Below are positions 36,149 through 44,921 of a stretch of 64,000 nucleotides of DNA, piece after piece. The notes under the pieces were generated by a model. The model ran no database searches. It saw only the letters and a program-made list of their open reading frames with translations, and was not told the DNA's origin. How positions within the stretch are numbered: the stretch's first letter is position 1; each line of letters starts with the position of its first letter. This DNA is from Methylococcus geothermalis (GTDB lineage: Bacteria > Pseudomonadota > Gammaproteobacteria > Methylococcales > Methylococcaceae). The position numbers were made by a program, and so were the translations under genes. Location: NCBI RefSeq assembly GCF_012769535.1, contig NZ_CP046565.1, forward strand, positions 2,494,501 to 2,558,500, written 5' to 3'.

Positions 36149-37621
36149 TCAGGCCGGAGCCGCCAGGCTGAAAGTGAAGACTGCTCCGCGGCCTTCTCCG
36201 CTCAATGCCTCGATTGTACTTCCATGCAGTTCCAGCATCCGCTTGCTGATAAGCAGACCCAGCCCGCCCCCCATATGCCTTCCGGAATCCCGGCGCAACG
36301 GCGAATCCCGTTCGAACAGGCTTGGCAGAAGTTCGCTGGCGATGCCGGCACCGCTGTCCTCCACCCGGACCGTCACCCTGTCTCCGGCTTCGCGCCTCAG
36401 CGTCAAGTCGATCTGACCGCCCTCCGGCGTGTGGCGCAACGCGTTGTCGATGAGGTTGGTCAAAACCCGCTCGATCATCGCGATATCGGCATAGACCAAG
36501 GGAATGCGATCGCGAAACCGGGCGGCAATCCGGACTCCTTTGGCATCGGCGGCCAGCTCGAATTTCTGCGCCACGTCCTGGACAAGCTCCTGCAAGGAGA
36601 AACGCTCGAGACTCGGCCGCACTTCCTCGCATTCCAGCTTCGCCAGTTCGAACAGCTCCTGAGCCAAGTGCGCCACACGCCGGCTCTGCCGCACGGCGAC
36701 CTCAAGGTACTGCTGCCGTTCCGCCGGAGAAAGCCGGTCGGACTTCCGCAGCATGGTTTCCAGATAGCCCTGCATGGAAGTGAGCGGGGTGCGCAGGTCG
36801 TGCGACACATTGGCGACCATTTCGCGCCGCAGCGTGTCCTGGGACTTGATATGTTGCACCTGCGCGGCGATGCGCTCGGCCATCCGCGAGAATGTCGCGG
36901 CGAGCCGGCCGATCTCGTCGGGACTGCTTTGCAGCGCGCCATCCAGTTGCAAGGTGCCGGAAAAACTCGCGTCGTCGAAGGCGGCGATCGTCCGCGTCAA
37001 GGCGTCCAAACGACGGGTCACCAGCGAAAACAGGCCCAACCCGGCAACCAGGGTCAGCAGCAACGCTCCCGCTCCCGTCCACATGACACTCTGGAACACA
37101 TGCCCCTGCCAGACGTCTTCGGCCAGCCTTTGGTACTCGTCTCCGGCCAGCACGATGTATAGGTAACCGATGATTTGCCCATCCCGATTCAGCGGTGTGG
37201 CGCTGAATATCTCGCGGCGGTCGGGGTGGCGCGGATTGTCCCCTTTCACGGGCAGCGCATCGCCTCCGAAAAGGCCGCGCAAGGGGGCCAGGGAAACCTC
37301 CTTCAGCCGAACCCGCCCCGGCGGCGCATCGTAGGCCAAGATGGCACCCTTTGCGTCCAACAGATAGAGTTCGATGCTGGGGTTGACGATCATGAGCATG
37401 TGGAACAGCTCGCTCACCGCCTTGCCGTCGAACCCCTCCCCTTTCGACAAGGGCCAGTGGCTCGCGATGTGTTCCGCCAGGCCGCGGCTGAGCCGCTGGA
37501 TGATTTCCTGCTGGTGATTTTTTGCCGCGACCAGATCGAGCCCGCCGCACAAGCCGCCGAAAAGGAGAACCAGAGCGGCGAAGGTAAGCGCGATGCGGCT
37601 GTAGAGCGACCTGAATTTCAC
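36149..37621 (-). CDS. Sensor histidine kinase linked to sugar transporter
   Basis: 490 residues. Two membrane helices (about 9-31 and 180-200) bound a periplasmic domain of about 145 residues. Then a HAMP domain (TRRLDALTRTIAAFDD), H-box MVANVSHDLRTPLTSM (His near 280), N-box NLIDNALRHTP, G1 VEDSGAGI and G2 GGGLGLLI follow. The ATG overlaps the stop of the response regulator (ATGA). Being 5' of a binding protein and permease, it probably detects the transported carbohydrate or its loaded binding protein; this is inference. Confidence 0.93.
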   Translation of the reverse strand: MKFRSLYSRIALTFAALVLLFGGLCGGLDLVAAKNHQQEIIQRLSRGLAEHIASHWPLSKGEGFDGKAVSELFHMLMIVNPSIELYLLDAKGAILAYDAPPGRVRLKEVSLAPLRGLFGGDALPVKGDNPRHPDRREIFSATPLNRDGQIIGYLYIVLAGDEYQRLAEDVWQGHVFQSVMWTGAGALLLTLVAGLGLFSLVTRRLDALTRTIAAFDDASFSGTLQLDGALQSSPDEIGRLAATFSRMAERIAAQVQHIKSQDTLRREMVANVSHDLRTPLTSMQGYLETMLRKSDRLSPAERQQYLEVAVRQSRRVAHLAQELFELAKLECEEVRPSLERFSLQELVQDVAQKFELAADAKGVRIAARFRDRIPLVYADIAMIERVLTNLIDNALRHTPEGGQIDLTLRREAGDRVTVRVEDSGAGIASELLPSLFERDSPLRRDSGRHMGGGLGLLISKRMLELHGSTIEALSGEGRGAVFTFSLAAPA

Positions 37622-38328
37622 GGGCGATTCTCCCCAAAATCCGCGAACTTATAGCCGACACCCCAGACCGTCTGGATGAATTCGGGCCGTCCGGGATCGC
37701 GTTCGATCTTCGCACGGAGGCGATTGATATGCGAATTCACGGTGTGCTCGTAGCCGTCGTGGCTATAGCCCCACACCCGATCCAGCAGCGCCAGGCGGGT
37801 GAATGCCTGACCGGGATGGCGGGCGAAGAACAGCAACAACTCGAACTCCTTCAGCGTCAGGGCGACGGGCCGACCTTCCAGCATGACGGAATAACCGACC
37901 GGGTCGATGGTCAGCGGCCCACGAACGATGACGCCGGCCTTTGCCTGCGACTCCCGTTCCATCGCTTCGACTCGTCTGAACAGGGCTCGAATCCGCGCGA
38001 TGAGTTCGGGGATGGAGAAGGGTTTGGTCAGGTAGTCGTCAGCCCCGAGTTCAAGGCCCAATACGCGCTGCGTTTCCGTGGACTTTGCGCTGATGATGAC
38101 GATCGGCTGGTAATGGGGCATGCGCCGGACCTCACGGCAGATTTCCAGGCCGTCGATGCCGGGAAGCATCAGGTCCAGAACCAGGAGGTCGTAACGGTCG
38201 GCATTCAAACACGCAAGTCCGCCGGTACCGTCTCTTGCGATCTCCACGGCGTAACCTTCATCCCGCAGGTTGATGCCGAGCATGTCCCCGATGTCGGGAT
38301 CGTCTTCGATGACCAGGATGCGTTTCAT
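37618..38328 (-). CDS. OmpR-family response regulator linked to sugar transporter
   Basis: 236 residues. Receiver domain: acidic pair in IEDDPDIGD, phosphorylated Asp in LLVLDLMLPGIDG (about 53), Ser/Thr in IISAKST and Lys in YLTKPF. Winged-helix domain: LTLKEFELLLFFARHPG and HTVNSHINRLRAKIE, ending QTVWGVGYKF. It is first in the transporter operon and divergent from the beta-propeller gene across 189 bases (38329-38517), so it may control both. Confidence 0.94.
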   Translation of the reverse strand: MKRILVIEDDPDIGDMLGINLRDEGYAVEIARDGTGGLACLNADRYDLLVLDLMLPGIDGLEICREVRRMPHYQPIVIISAKSTETQRVLGLELGADDYLTKPFSIPELIARIRALFRRVEAMERESQAKAGVIVRGPLTIDPVGYSVMLEGRPVALTLKEFELLLFFARHPGQAFTRLALLDRVWGYSHDGYEHTVNSHINRLRAKIERDPGRPEFIQTVWGVGYKFADFGENRP

Positions 38329-38517
38329 TGCCGGAGCCGGACTCCCGCCGATTGGATGGTGTGGCCTGAATTATCGGCACACGGCAAGGTACAGGCCAGT
38401 CACATTTATTTGAGCGCTCCGTGATGAATTCGTGATTTTTGGCCACGCACAATGGCCACGCCCGAAAAGCCCATGGCTTGCGGGAGGAACCTTTTTTCGA
38501 TTCACACGAGGCCTGTC

Positions 38518-39639
38518 ATGAAGACCCTATTCAAGCTCACCTTCACCGCATTTGCGTTCGCATCGCTGATCCCGGGCATTGGCCTGGCCGATCCCGACAA
38601 ACGCTCCAAATTCGCCGGAAATCCGCCGGTGGAGACGGTATACACGCTGTCCAACAATGCCGATGGAAACGAGGTGCTCGCATTTCACCACTACGGCAAC
38701 GGCCAAATGGAGCCGGCAGGCCGCTTCGCCACCGGAGGAACCGGTACCGGCTCCGGACTCGGCAACCAGGGTGCTCTGGCACTGAGCGAAAATGCGCGGT
38801 ACCTGTTCGCCGTCAATGCGGGCAGCAACGACTTATCGGTGTTCCGGATCGACCGGGACGGGCTGCAACTCATCGACCGCGCCGGTGAGGAAGGCACCAC
38901 CCCCGTCAGCGTGGCCGTCGGCCCGAATCGGGTCTATGTCGTCAACTCGGGAGACGATTCCATCTTCGGCTTCCGATTCGACCACCGCACCGGCAAGCTG
39001 CACCCGCTGCCCGAATCCCACCAGAAGCTCAGCGGAGACGGCACGGCGCCGGCCCAGATCAGCTTCGACCGCGGGGGCGACGCCCTGGTCGTCACCGAAA
39101 AAGCGACCAACAAAATCACGACATTTTCTCTGAACGAGGACGGCAGCCCGGAAGCAAAGCATTCGATCGATTCCGCCGGATCGACGCCCTTCGGCTTTGC
39201 CTTCGGCAAGCGCGACCAGTTCTTCGTTTCCGAAGCCCAGGGCGGTGCCCCGGATGGCGCGACCGTGTCGTCCTACCAATTGCTGGAAGACGGAACCGCC
39301 CAATTGATCGATGGAGCGGTCGCGGCCGGACAAACCGCCGCCTGCTGGCTGGCCACGACACCCACGGGCCGCATTGCCTTCACCGCCGATACCCCCGCCA
39401 ACGCCATTTCCGCATTCTCAATCGATGCCGCCGGCCGTCTGTCGTTGTTGCACACCCGTGCAGCCGAGGAAAACCGGCCCACCGACCTCGCTGTTTCTAC
39501 CGACGGCCGAATGCTGTTTACCTTGAGCGGTGGCGACCACAGTATCGGCGTTTACCGCATCCTGAAGGGAGGCGCGCTGCAAAAGCTCCAGAGCCTGGGC
39601 GCCCTGCCCCCAGGCATCACCGGTCTCGTTGTCCGCTAG
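38518..39639 (+). CDS. Exported seven-bladed beta-propeller (lactonase-like) protein
   Basis: 373 residues. Signal peptide MKTLFKLTFTAFAFASLIPGIGLA. The rest consists of repeated blades with the pattern VYVVNSGDDSIFGFRFD, LALSENARYLFAVNAGSNDLSVFRID and AVSTDGRMLFTLSGGDHSIGVYRI, the PF10282 (6-phosphogluconolactonase-like) type. The exported members are not known to be true lactonases; a binding or scaffold role is equally possible. The ATG at 38518 is preceded by CGAGGCC. The upstream in-frame ATG at 38452 is rejected because the signal peptide would be internal. Confidence 0.85.
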   Translation: MKTLFKLTFTAFAFASLIPGIGLADPDKRSKFAGNPPVETVYTLSNNADGNEVLAFHHYGNGQMEPAGRFATGGTGTGSGLGNQGALALSENARYLFAVNAGSNDLSVFRIDRDGLQLIDRAGEEGTTPVSVAVGPNRVYVVNSGDDSIFGFRFDHRTGKLHPLPESHQKLSGDGTAPAQISFDRGGDALVVTEKATNKITTFSLNEDGSPEAKHSIDSAGSTPFGFAFGKRDQFFVSEAQGGAPDGATVSSYQLLEDGTAQLIDGAVAAGQTAACWLATTPTGRIAFTADTPANAISAFSIDAAGRLSLLHTRAAEENRPTDLAVSTDGRMLFTLSGGDHSIGVYRILKGGALQKLQSLGALPPGITGLVVR

Positions 39640-39769
39640 CAGGTAGATCGTTCGCGGTGCCTGGATCAACAGCGCGGGGCCTGACGTCCTGCGCTTGTCG
39701 CTGCCGTGCTGGATTCGCCGTGATTGCCATGACGAGGAACCGCTTTTGTCGAATGGCCGCCGAGTCCGA

Positions 39770-39862
39770 GTAAGGTATGACTCCGCCGATCTACGTAAAG
39801 CCGCGCGGGAATTCCATGCCGGCGCCAACCTGATCAGGTACTGCTCCCCTATCCCGGTCACC
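39770..39862 (+). pseudogene. N-terminal remnant of a FIST-domain gene
   Basis: In this plus-strand stretch SADLRKAAREFHAGANL corresponds to AADPREAVREFHAGVKS near the N-terminus of the intact FIST protein at 53932. Ten of the core 13 residues agree, and the DNA is similar too. The similarity ends before the CusA stop at 39863. The remaining upstream bases from 39640 hold no recognisable gene. It marks the left edge of the metal-resistance block. Confidence 0.5.
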
Positions 39863-42800
39863 TCAAGCCCTTGCCTCTTCGGCGATCGACTTTATGTCGC
39901 CGTGCCATCGCCAGATGACGTAAATCGCCGGAATGACCAGCAATGTCAACAACATGGCCGAACCAATGCCGCCGATCATGGGTGCCGCCAGGCGCTTCAT
40001 CACATCCGCGCCGGTACCGGTCGCCAGCATGGTCGGGAACAGGCCAACGATATTGGCCAGGCCTGTCATCATCACCGGCCTGATGCGCTCCCTGGCGCCC
40101 GTCTGTACGGCTTCCACCAGATCCGCCAGCGAATGTAGTTGGCCGGCGTCCCGACGCCGCCGGACAGCTTCGTCGAGGTAGGCCAGCATGACTGCGCTGG
40201 TTTCGGCGGCGACACCGGCCAGCGCGATCAGTCCCACCCACACGGCGATACTCAAGTTGTAACCGAGCCCGTACAACGCCCAGACGCCGCCCACAAGAGC
40301 CAGCGGCACACCCAGCATGACCATGAGGGTTTGCGCCACTGAACGGAAGGTGAAGTAGTACAGTACGAAGATGATGGCCAGCGTCAACGGCACGAAAATC
40401 GTGAGCCTTTGCCGGACCCGCTCCATGAATTCGTATTGTCCGGACCAAATCAGGGTATAACCCGCGGGCAGCTCGATTTTCTCTTTCACCACGCGCTTTA
40501 AGTCTTCCACGTAACCGCCCACGTCCCGCCCGGCCATGTCCACATAAACATAACCGGACAACATGCCGTCCTCGTCGCGTATCATCGCCGGCCCGCTGAC
40601 CATCCGTAAATCGGCGAGCTGGGCGAGGGGCACCTGGGCACCGCTGGGCGTACTGACGGTCAGACGGCCCAGTTTGTCCAGGTCATCTCGCAGTTCCCGG
40701 AGATAGCGCAGATTGACAGGATAGCGCTCGCGCCCCTCGACGGTGGTGGTGATGCTTTCCCCTCCGATGGCGGACTCGATGATCCTGCCCACATCCATGA
40801 CGGTCAGCCCAAAGCGGGCGATCTCGTCGCGCTTGATCGCGAAGTCCAGGAAATAGCCGCCAGAAACCCGTTCCGCGTAAACGCTGCGGGTGCCGGGGAC
40901 CGCCTTGGCGATCATCTCGATGGCTTTTCCGATCTCCTCTATCTTTTTGAGATCCGGCCCGAAGATCTTGATGCCTACGGGGGTGCGCACACCGGTGGTG
41001 AGCATGTCGATGCGCGCCTTGATCGGCATAGTCCAGGCATTGGTCACCCCGGGAAATTGCAGCGCGCGATCCATTTCGGCGATCAGGTCTTCGTAGGTCA
41101 GTCCCTCTCGCCACTGCTCCTTCGGTTTGAGCGCCACCACTACCTCCATCATGCTGAACGGGGCCGGGTCGGTGGAGGTCTCGGCACGGCCGGATTTGCC
41201 GAACACATGCTCGACTTCGGGAAACGCCATGAGTTTGCGATCCATCTGTTGCAGGAGCTGCCCGGCTTCGGTCACCGCGATGCCCGGCAGCGTGGTCGGC
41301 ATGTAGAGAATGGTGCCTTCGTACAATGGCGGCATGAATTCCGAACCCATGCGCTGGAACGGTACGGCGATGCTGGCCATCAACAGGAGGGCGAGTACAA
41401 CCACCAGCGCCCGATAGCGCAGCGCCAGCCTCAGTATCGGGACATAAAGCGCTTGCAGGATTCGGCTGACAGGATTGCGCCGCTCCGGAATGATCCGGCC
41501 CCGAATAAAAAGGGATAGAAGAGCCGGGATCAGCGTGACGGCCAGCACCGCGCTCATGGCGATAGACAGGTTCTTGGTCAGCGCCAGGGGTTTGAACAAT
41601 CGGCCTTCCTGAGCCTCCAGGGTGAACACCGGCATGAAGGCAACGGCGATCACCAGGAGCGAGGCGAAAATCGGCGGACCAACCTCCTTGGCGGAATCGA
41701 TGAGGGCCCGATTGCGCTCCCCCACCCTTCCACCCCGCTCCCATTCCTCCAGCCGACGGTGGGCGTTGTCCACCATGACGATGGACGCGTCCACCATATC
41801 GCCCACGGCGACGATGATGCCGCCGATGGACATGATGTTCAGGGCGACACCGAGCCAGTACATCGGGATGAACGCAATAAGGATGGCGAGAGGCAGAGTG
41901 ATGATGGGGATCAAAGCGGAGCGGATATGGAGCAGAAATCCGATAATCAGTACGCTGACGACGACCAGCTCTTCGGTCAAATTCTCGGCGGCCGTTGCCA
42001 CCGATTCCTTGATCAGGTCGCTGCGGTCGTAGGCTGTGACGATCCTGACGCCCTTGGGCAGGGACGACTCGATTTCCTTGAGCTTGGCTTTGACGCGGTC
42101 GATCACCTCCATGGCATCCTGGCCGTAGCGCATGATGACGACGCCGCCCACCGCCTCACCCCGGCCGTTCCATTCCGTCAGCCCACGCCGCATATCCGGG
42201 CCCAGGGTAACCGTAGCGACCTCGCGCAGCAGGATGGGTGTGCCGTTCGAATTCACGCCTATCGCAATTTGATCGATATCGGCGGTGGATTTGATATAGC
42301 CGCGACCCCGGATCATGTATTCCACCCCGGAAAACTCCACGACGCGCCCCCCCACATCGAGATTGCTCATTCGCACTTTCTCGATGATCTCATTGAGGTT
42401 GAGCCGGTAAGCCAGTACTTTAGTGGGATCGAGATTGATCTGGTACTGGCGCACGAAGCCCCCCACACTGGCTACCTCGGCCACGCCGTCGACGCTGCGC
42501 AGCCAATAGCGCAGATACCAGTCCTGAAAGGAACGCAACGAAGCCAGGTCCTGTTGCCCGGTCTCATCCACCAAGGCGTACTGGAACACCCAGCCCACCG
42601 CCGTGGCGTCCGGGCCTAGCTGCGGCGCCACCCCTTCCGGCAGGCGTCCTGAGAGCTGGTTGAGATATTCCAGTACACGGGAGCGCGCCCAATAGATATC
42701 GGTGCGGTCCTTGAACAGGACATAGACGTAGGAGTAGCCGAAGTCCGAAAACCCCCGCACGACCGTCACATTGGGTGCGGACAGCAGGGCGGTGATGATG

Positions 42801-43003
42801 GGATAGGTGATCTGGTCTTCCACCAGGTCCGGCGAGCGCCCCATCCATGGGGTATAGACGATCACCTGGGTGTCGGATAAATCCGGCAGAGCATCGATGG
42901 GGGTGTTCTTCATGGCCCACAAGCCGCCGGCGGCCAAGCCAAAGACCAGCAGAAAAACGATAAAGCGGTTCTTGGCGCAGAACTCGATGAGTTTTTCTAC
43001 CAC
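39863..43003 (-). CDS. cusA: Heavy-metal RND efflux pump, CusA type
   Basis: 1046 residues, 12 membrane helices and two large periplasmic loops. Helix 4 has AVGDMVDASIVMVDNAHRRLE, the D-A form typical of heavy-metal RND pumps. The segment WTMPIKARIDMLTTGVRTPVG carries the Met of the CusA copper/silver relay (RIDML), unlike CzcA, so monovalent Cu/Ag is the likely substrate. A further typical feature is MPPLYEGTILYMPTTLPG. The start is GTG at 43001-43003 preceded by TGAGGTAACC. It is the last gene of the metal operon, after CusC, CusB and a CDF protein. Confidence 0.93.
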   Translation of the reverse strand: MVEKLIEFCAKNRFIVFLLVFGLAAGGLWAMKNTPIDALPDLSDTQVIVYTPWMGRSPDLVEDQITYPIITALLSAPNVTVVRGFSDFGYSYVYVLFKDRTDIYWARSRVLEYLNQLSGRLPEGVAPQLGPDATAVGWVFQYALVDETGQQDLASLRSFQDWYLRYWLRSVDGVAEVASVGGFVRQYQINLDPTKVLAYRLNLNEIIEKVRMSNLDVGGRVVEFSGVEYMIRGRGYIKSTADIDQIAIGVNSNGTPILLREVATVTLGPDMRRGLTEWNGRGEAVGGVVIMRYGQDAMEVIDRVKAKLKEIESSLPKGVRIVTAYDRSDLIKESVATAAENLTEELVVVSVLIIGFLLHIRSALIPIITLPLAILIAFIPMYWLGVALNIMSIGGIIVAVGDMVDASIVMVDNAHRRLEEWERGGRVGERNRALIDSAKEVGPPIFASLLVIAVAFMPVFTLEAQEGRLFKPLALTKNLSIAMSAVLAVTLIPALLSLFIRGRIIPERRNPVSRILQALYVPILRLALRYRALVVVLALLLMASIAVPFQRMGSEFMPPLYEGTILYMPTTLPGIAVTEAGQLLQQMDRKLMAFPEVEHVFGKSGRAETSTDPAPFSMMEVVVALKPKEQWREGLTYEDLIAEMDRALQFPGVTNAWTMPIKARIDMLTTGVRTPVGIKIFGPDLKKIEEIGKAIEMIAKAVPGTRSVYAERVSGGYFLDFAIKRDEIARFGLTVMDVGRIIESAIGGESITTTVEGRERYPVNLRYLRELRDDLDKLGRLTVSTPSGAQVPLAQLADLRMVSGPAMIRDEDGMLSGYVYVDMAGRDVGGYVEDLKRVVKEKIELPAGYTLIWSGQYEFMERVRQRLTIFVPLTLAIIFVLYYFTFRSVAQTLMVMLGVPLALVGGVWALYGLGYNLSIAVWVGLIALAGVAAETSAVMLAYLDEAVRRRRDAGQLHSLADLVEAVQTGARERIRPVMMTGLANIVGLFPTMLATGTGADVMKRLAAPMIGGIGSAMLLTLLVIPAIYVIWRWHGDIKSIAEEARA

Positions 43004-43043
43004 ACGGTTACCTCAGGTTCCCATCCGAAGGTTCGCGCTAGCG

Positions 43044-43658
43044 TTAACTTGCCGCTCTCATCTCCGCCTTTGCTGCGGCCATGACGCCAAGAGCGGAGCG
43101 CATTAAGAGCAGCACGAGACAGGACGCGACGACGATATCGGGCCAGCCCGATCCGGTGAACCAAACCGCGCCGGCGGCGACAAAAACGGACAGATTCGAT
43201 GCAATGTCGTTTCGTGAACACTCCCACACCGAACTCATATTCACGTCGTCACGGCGATGGCGCCATAGAAGGAACAGGCAAAGGGAGTTGGCGGCAAGGC
43301 CTAGAAAGCTAAAGCTGCCCATAACCTCGAACAGCGGGACGGTGGGGGCAATCAGTTTGAAAGCTATTTGAACAGCCACGGTGCAGGCGGCTAGAAAAAT
43401 GAGCCCGCCTTTAAACAAGGCTACTTTGGCCTTGACGACACGCTCCCTTGAAACGGCATGAAGGCTAAGACCATAGGTCAAGGCGTCTCCGAGATTATCG
43501 AGACTGTCGGACAACAGGGCGGATGAGTTTCCATAGAAGGCAGCGGCAACGATGACCAGGAACATCGCGGCGTTGATGCCGAGAACAATCTGTAACGTTC
43601 CTCGCTGCCGTTCGCGCAACCGATCCAAAGAACAACTGTCATCACAACAACCGCTCAT
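43044..43658 (-). CDS. Cation diffusion facilitator-like transporter
   Basis: 204 residues with five or six membrane helices. The start MSGCCDDSCSLDRLRERQR carries a Cys-rich N-terminus (CCxxxC) that could bind metal. The membrane part has MFLVIVAAAFYGNSSALLSDSLDNLGDALTYGLSLH, in which the S-L-x-D-x-x-D-N-x-x-D pattern matches the CDF metal site in helix 2, and ECSRNDIASNLSVF, matching helix 5. The long His-rich loop and C-terminal cytoplasmic domain of CzcD are missing. GAGG lies 9 bases before the ATG. Its place between cusB and cusA suggests that it feeds ions to the pump from the cytoplasm (inference). Confidence 0.87.
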   Translation of the reverse strand: MSGCCDDSCSLDRLRERQRGTLQIVLGINAAMFLVIVAAAFYGNSSALLSDSLDNLGDALTYGLSLHAVSRERVVKAKVALFKGGLIFLAACTVAVQIAFKLIAPTVPLFEVMGSFSFLGLAANSLCLFLLWRHRRDDVNMSSVWECSRNDIASNLSVFVAAGAVWFTGSGWPDIVVASCLVLLLMRSALGVMAAAKAEMRAAS

Positions 43659-43685
43659 GAGAAAAAACCTCAATTGATAAAAACG

Positions 43686-44921
43686 TTAATGTTTCATGCC
43701 CGGCATGCCACCGACCGCCGATTTCAACTGACTTTCGGAGTCGATGAGGAAATTCGCCGAGGTCACGACGTGTTCGCCCTCCCGAATACCCTCCAGGACT
43801 TCCACCCAGTTTCCACTGCGCAGCCCGGTCTTGGCGTTACGCCATTCGAGCCGACCGCCGCCGAGACGGATAAAAATGATCTGCCGTTCTCCGGACTCCA
43901 GTATCGCGTCCTTGGGCACGACCAGTCGCATACCAAGTGGAATCTTCAGTTCCAGATTGGTGTACATGCCGGGTTTGAGCCGTTCGCCCGGATTGTCCAG
44001 CTCGAAGCGAACCTTGGCGGTGCGGGTCTGCGGGTCGACCGAGGGATAGATGAAGCCAATGCGTGCTTGGAGCGAGACTTCCGGCACGTAGGACAGGCTC
44101 ACGCTGGCGATCTGACCGATGGCGACGACGGGCATTTCGTACTCGTAAATATCGCCGACGATCCAGATGCGAGACAGATCGGCAATCGTGTACAACTCGT
44201 CCCCCGGCTTTGTCTGCAAGCCTTCCACCGCCATCTTGTTAATGACCGTGCCGGCGCGTGGTGCGTGGATCGGCAAGGTCGTCAATACCTTCCCGGTGCG
44301 CTCCAGGTCACGGATATGGCTCTCGTGGATGTCCCAAAGCAACAGCCTGCGGCGTGACGCTTCCAACAAGGCTCTTGCACCGGCCGCGACTTCCGGAAAC
44401 TCGCTTTCGCCCAGGGTTTTGATGCTGCGAAGAGCGATCAGGTATTCCTCCTGGGTGGCCAGCAGTTCCGGGCTGTAAAGCGTGAACAAGACTTGGCCCT
44501 GGCGAACCGATGCCCCCGTGGTATTGACCAACAGCCGGTCGATCCAGCCTTCCAGCTTGACGGTGACCCGGGCGAGCTGCCGCTCGTCGACTTCGACCCT
44601 GCCCACCGTGCGGATCGTCCGCTCCAGGAGGCGCCGCGCCGCGGGCTCGAACTTTACGCCGATGGATTGCATCCGCTCCGGGCTGATGACCAGGGAATTT
44701 TCAGGTGCCGCCGTGGTTTGCACGTGGCCCGAATGATCGTCCCGAGTGGCGGGAAGCTCCACTGCCGCCCCACGATCTCCTTGGACCGGTTTTTCCGTTC
44801 CTTCGGCGGGCGAAGCCTGCCTTAGGTTTGGGTGATCCGCGCGGAAGAGCAGGACTATGGCCAAGGTGAAGACCGATCCCAAGACCGCCCCGCCAAGCAC
44901 ATCTCGATAGCGCAAGGTCAT
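43686..44921 (-). CDS. cusB: Heavy-metal RND periplasmic adaptor, CusB type
   Basis: 411 residues. N-terminal anchor (VLGGAVLGSVFTLAIVLLF, about 8-26), then a His/Asp-rich linker (TRDDHSGH). The adaptor core SIGVKFEPAARRLLERTIRTVGRVEVDE is typical of CusB, with YSPELLATQEEYLIAL in the hairpin, IHAPRAGTVI, and RIWIVGDIYEYEMPVVAIG in the barrel. The C-terminus GGMPGMKH ends in a Met/His patch like those that bind Cu(I). The ATG overlaps the CusC stop (ATGA). Confidence 0.93.
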   Translation of the reverse strand: MTLRYRDVLGGAVLGSVFTLAIVLLFRADHPNLRQASPAEGTEKPVQGDRGAAVELPATRDDHSGHVQTTAAPENSLVISPERMQSIGVKFEPAARRLLERTIRTVGRVEVDERQLARVTVKLEGWIDRLLVNTTGASVRQGQVLFTLYSPELLATQEEYLIALRSIKTLGESEFPEVAAGARALLEASRRRLLLWDIHESHIRDLERTGKVLTTLPIHAPRAGTVINKMAVEGLQTKPGDELYTIADLSRIWIVGDIYEYEMPVVAIGQIASVSLSYVPEVSLQARIGFIYPSVDPQTRTAKVRFELDNPGERLKPGMYTNLELKIPLGMRLVVPKDAILESGERQIIFIRLGGGRLEWRNAKTGLRSGNWVEVLEGIREGEHVVTSANFLIDSESQLKSAVGGMPGMKH

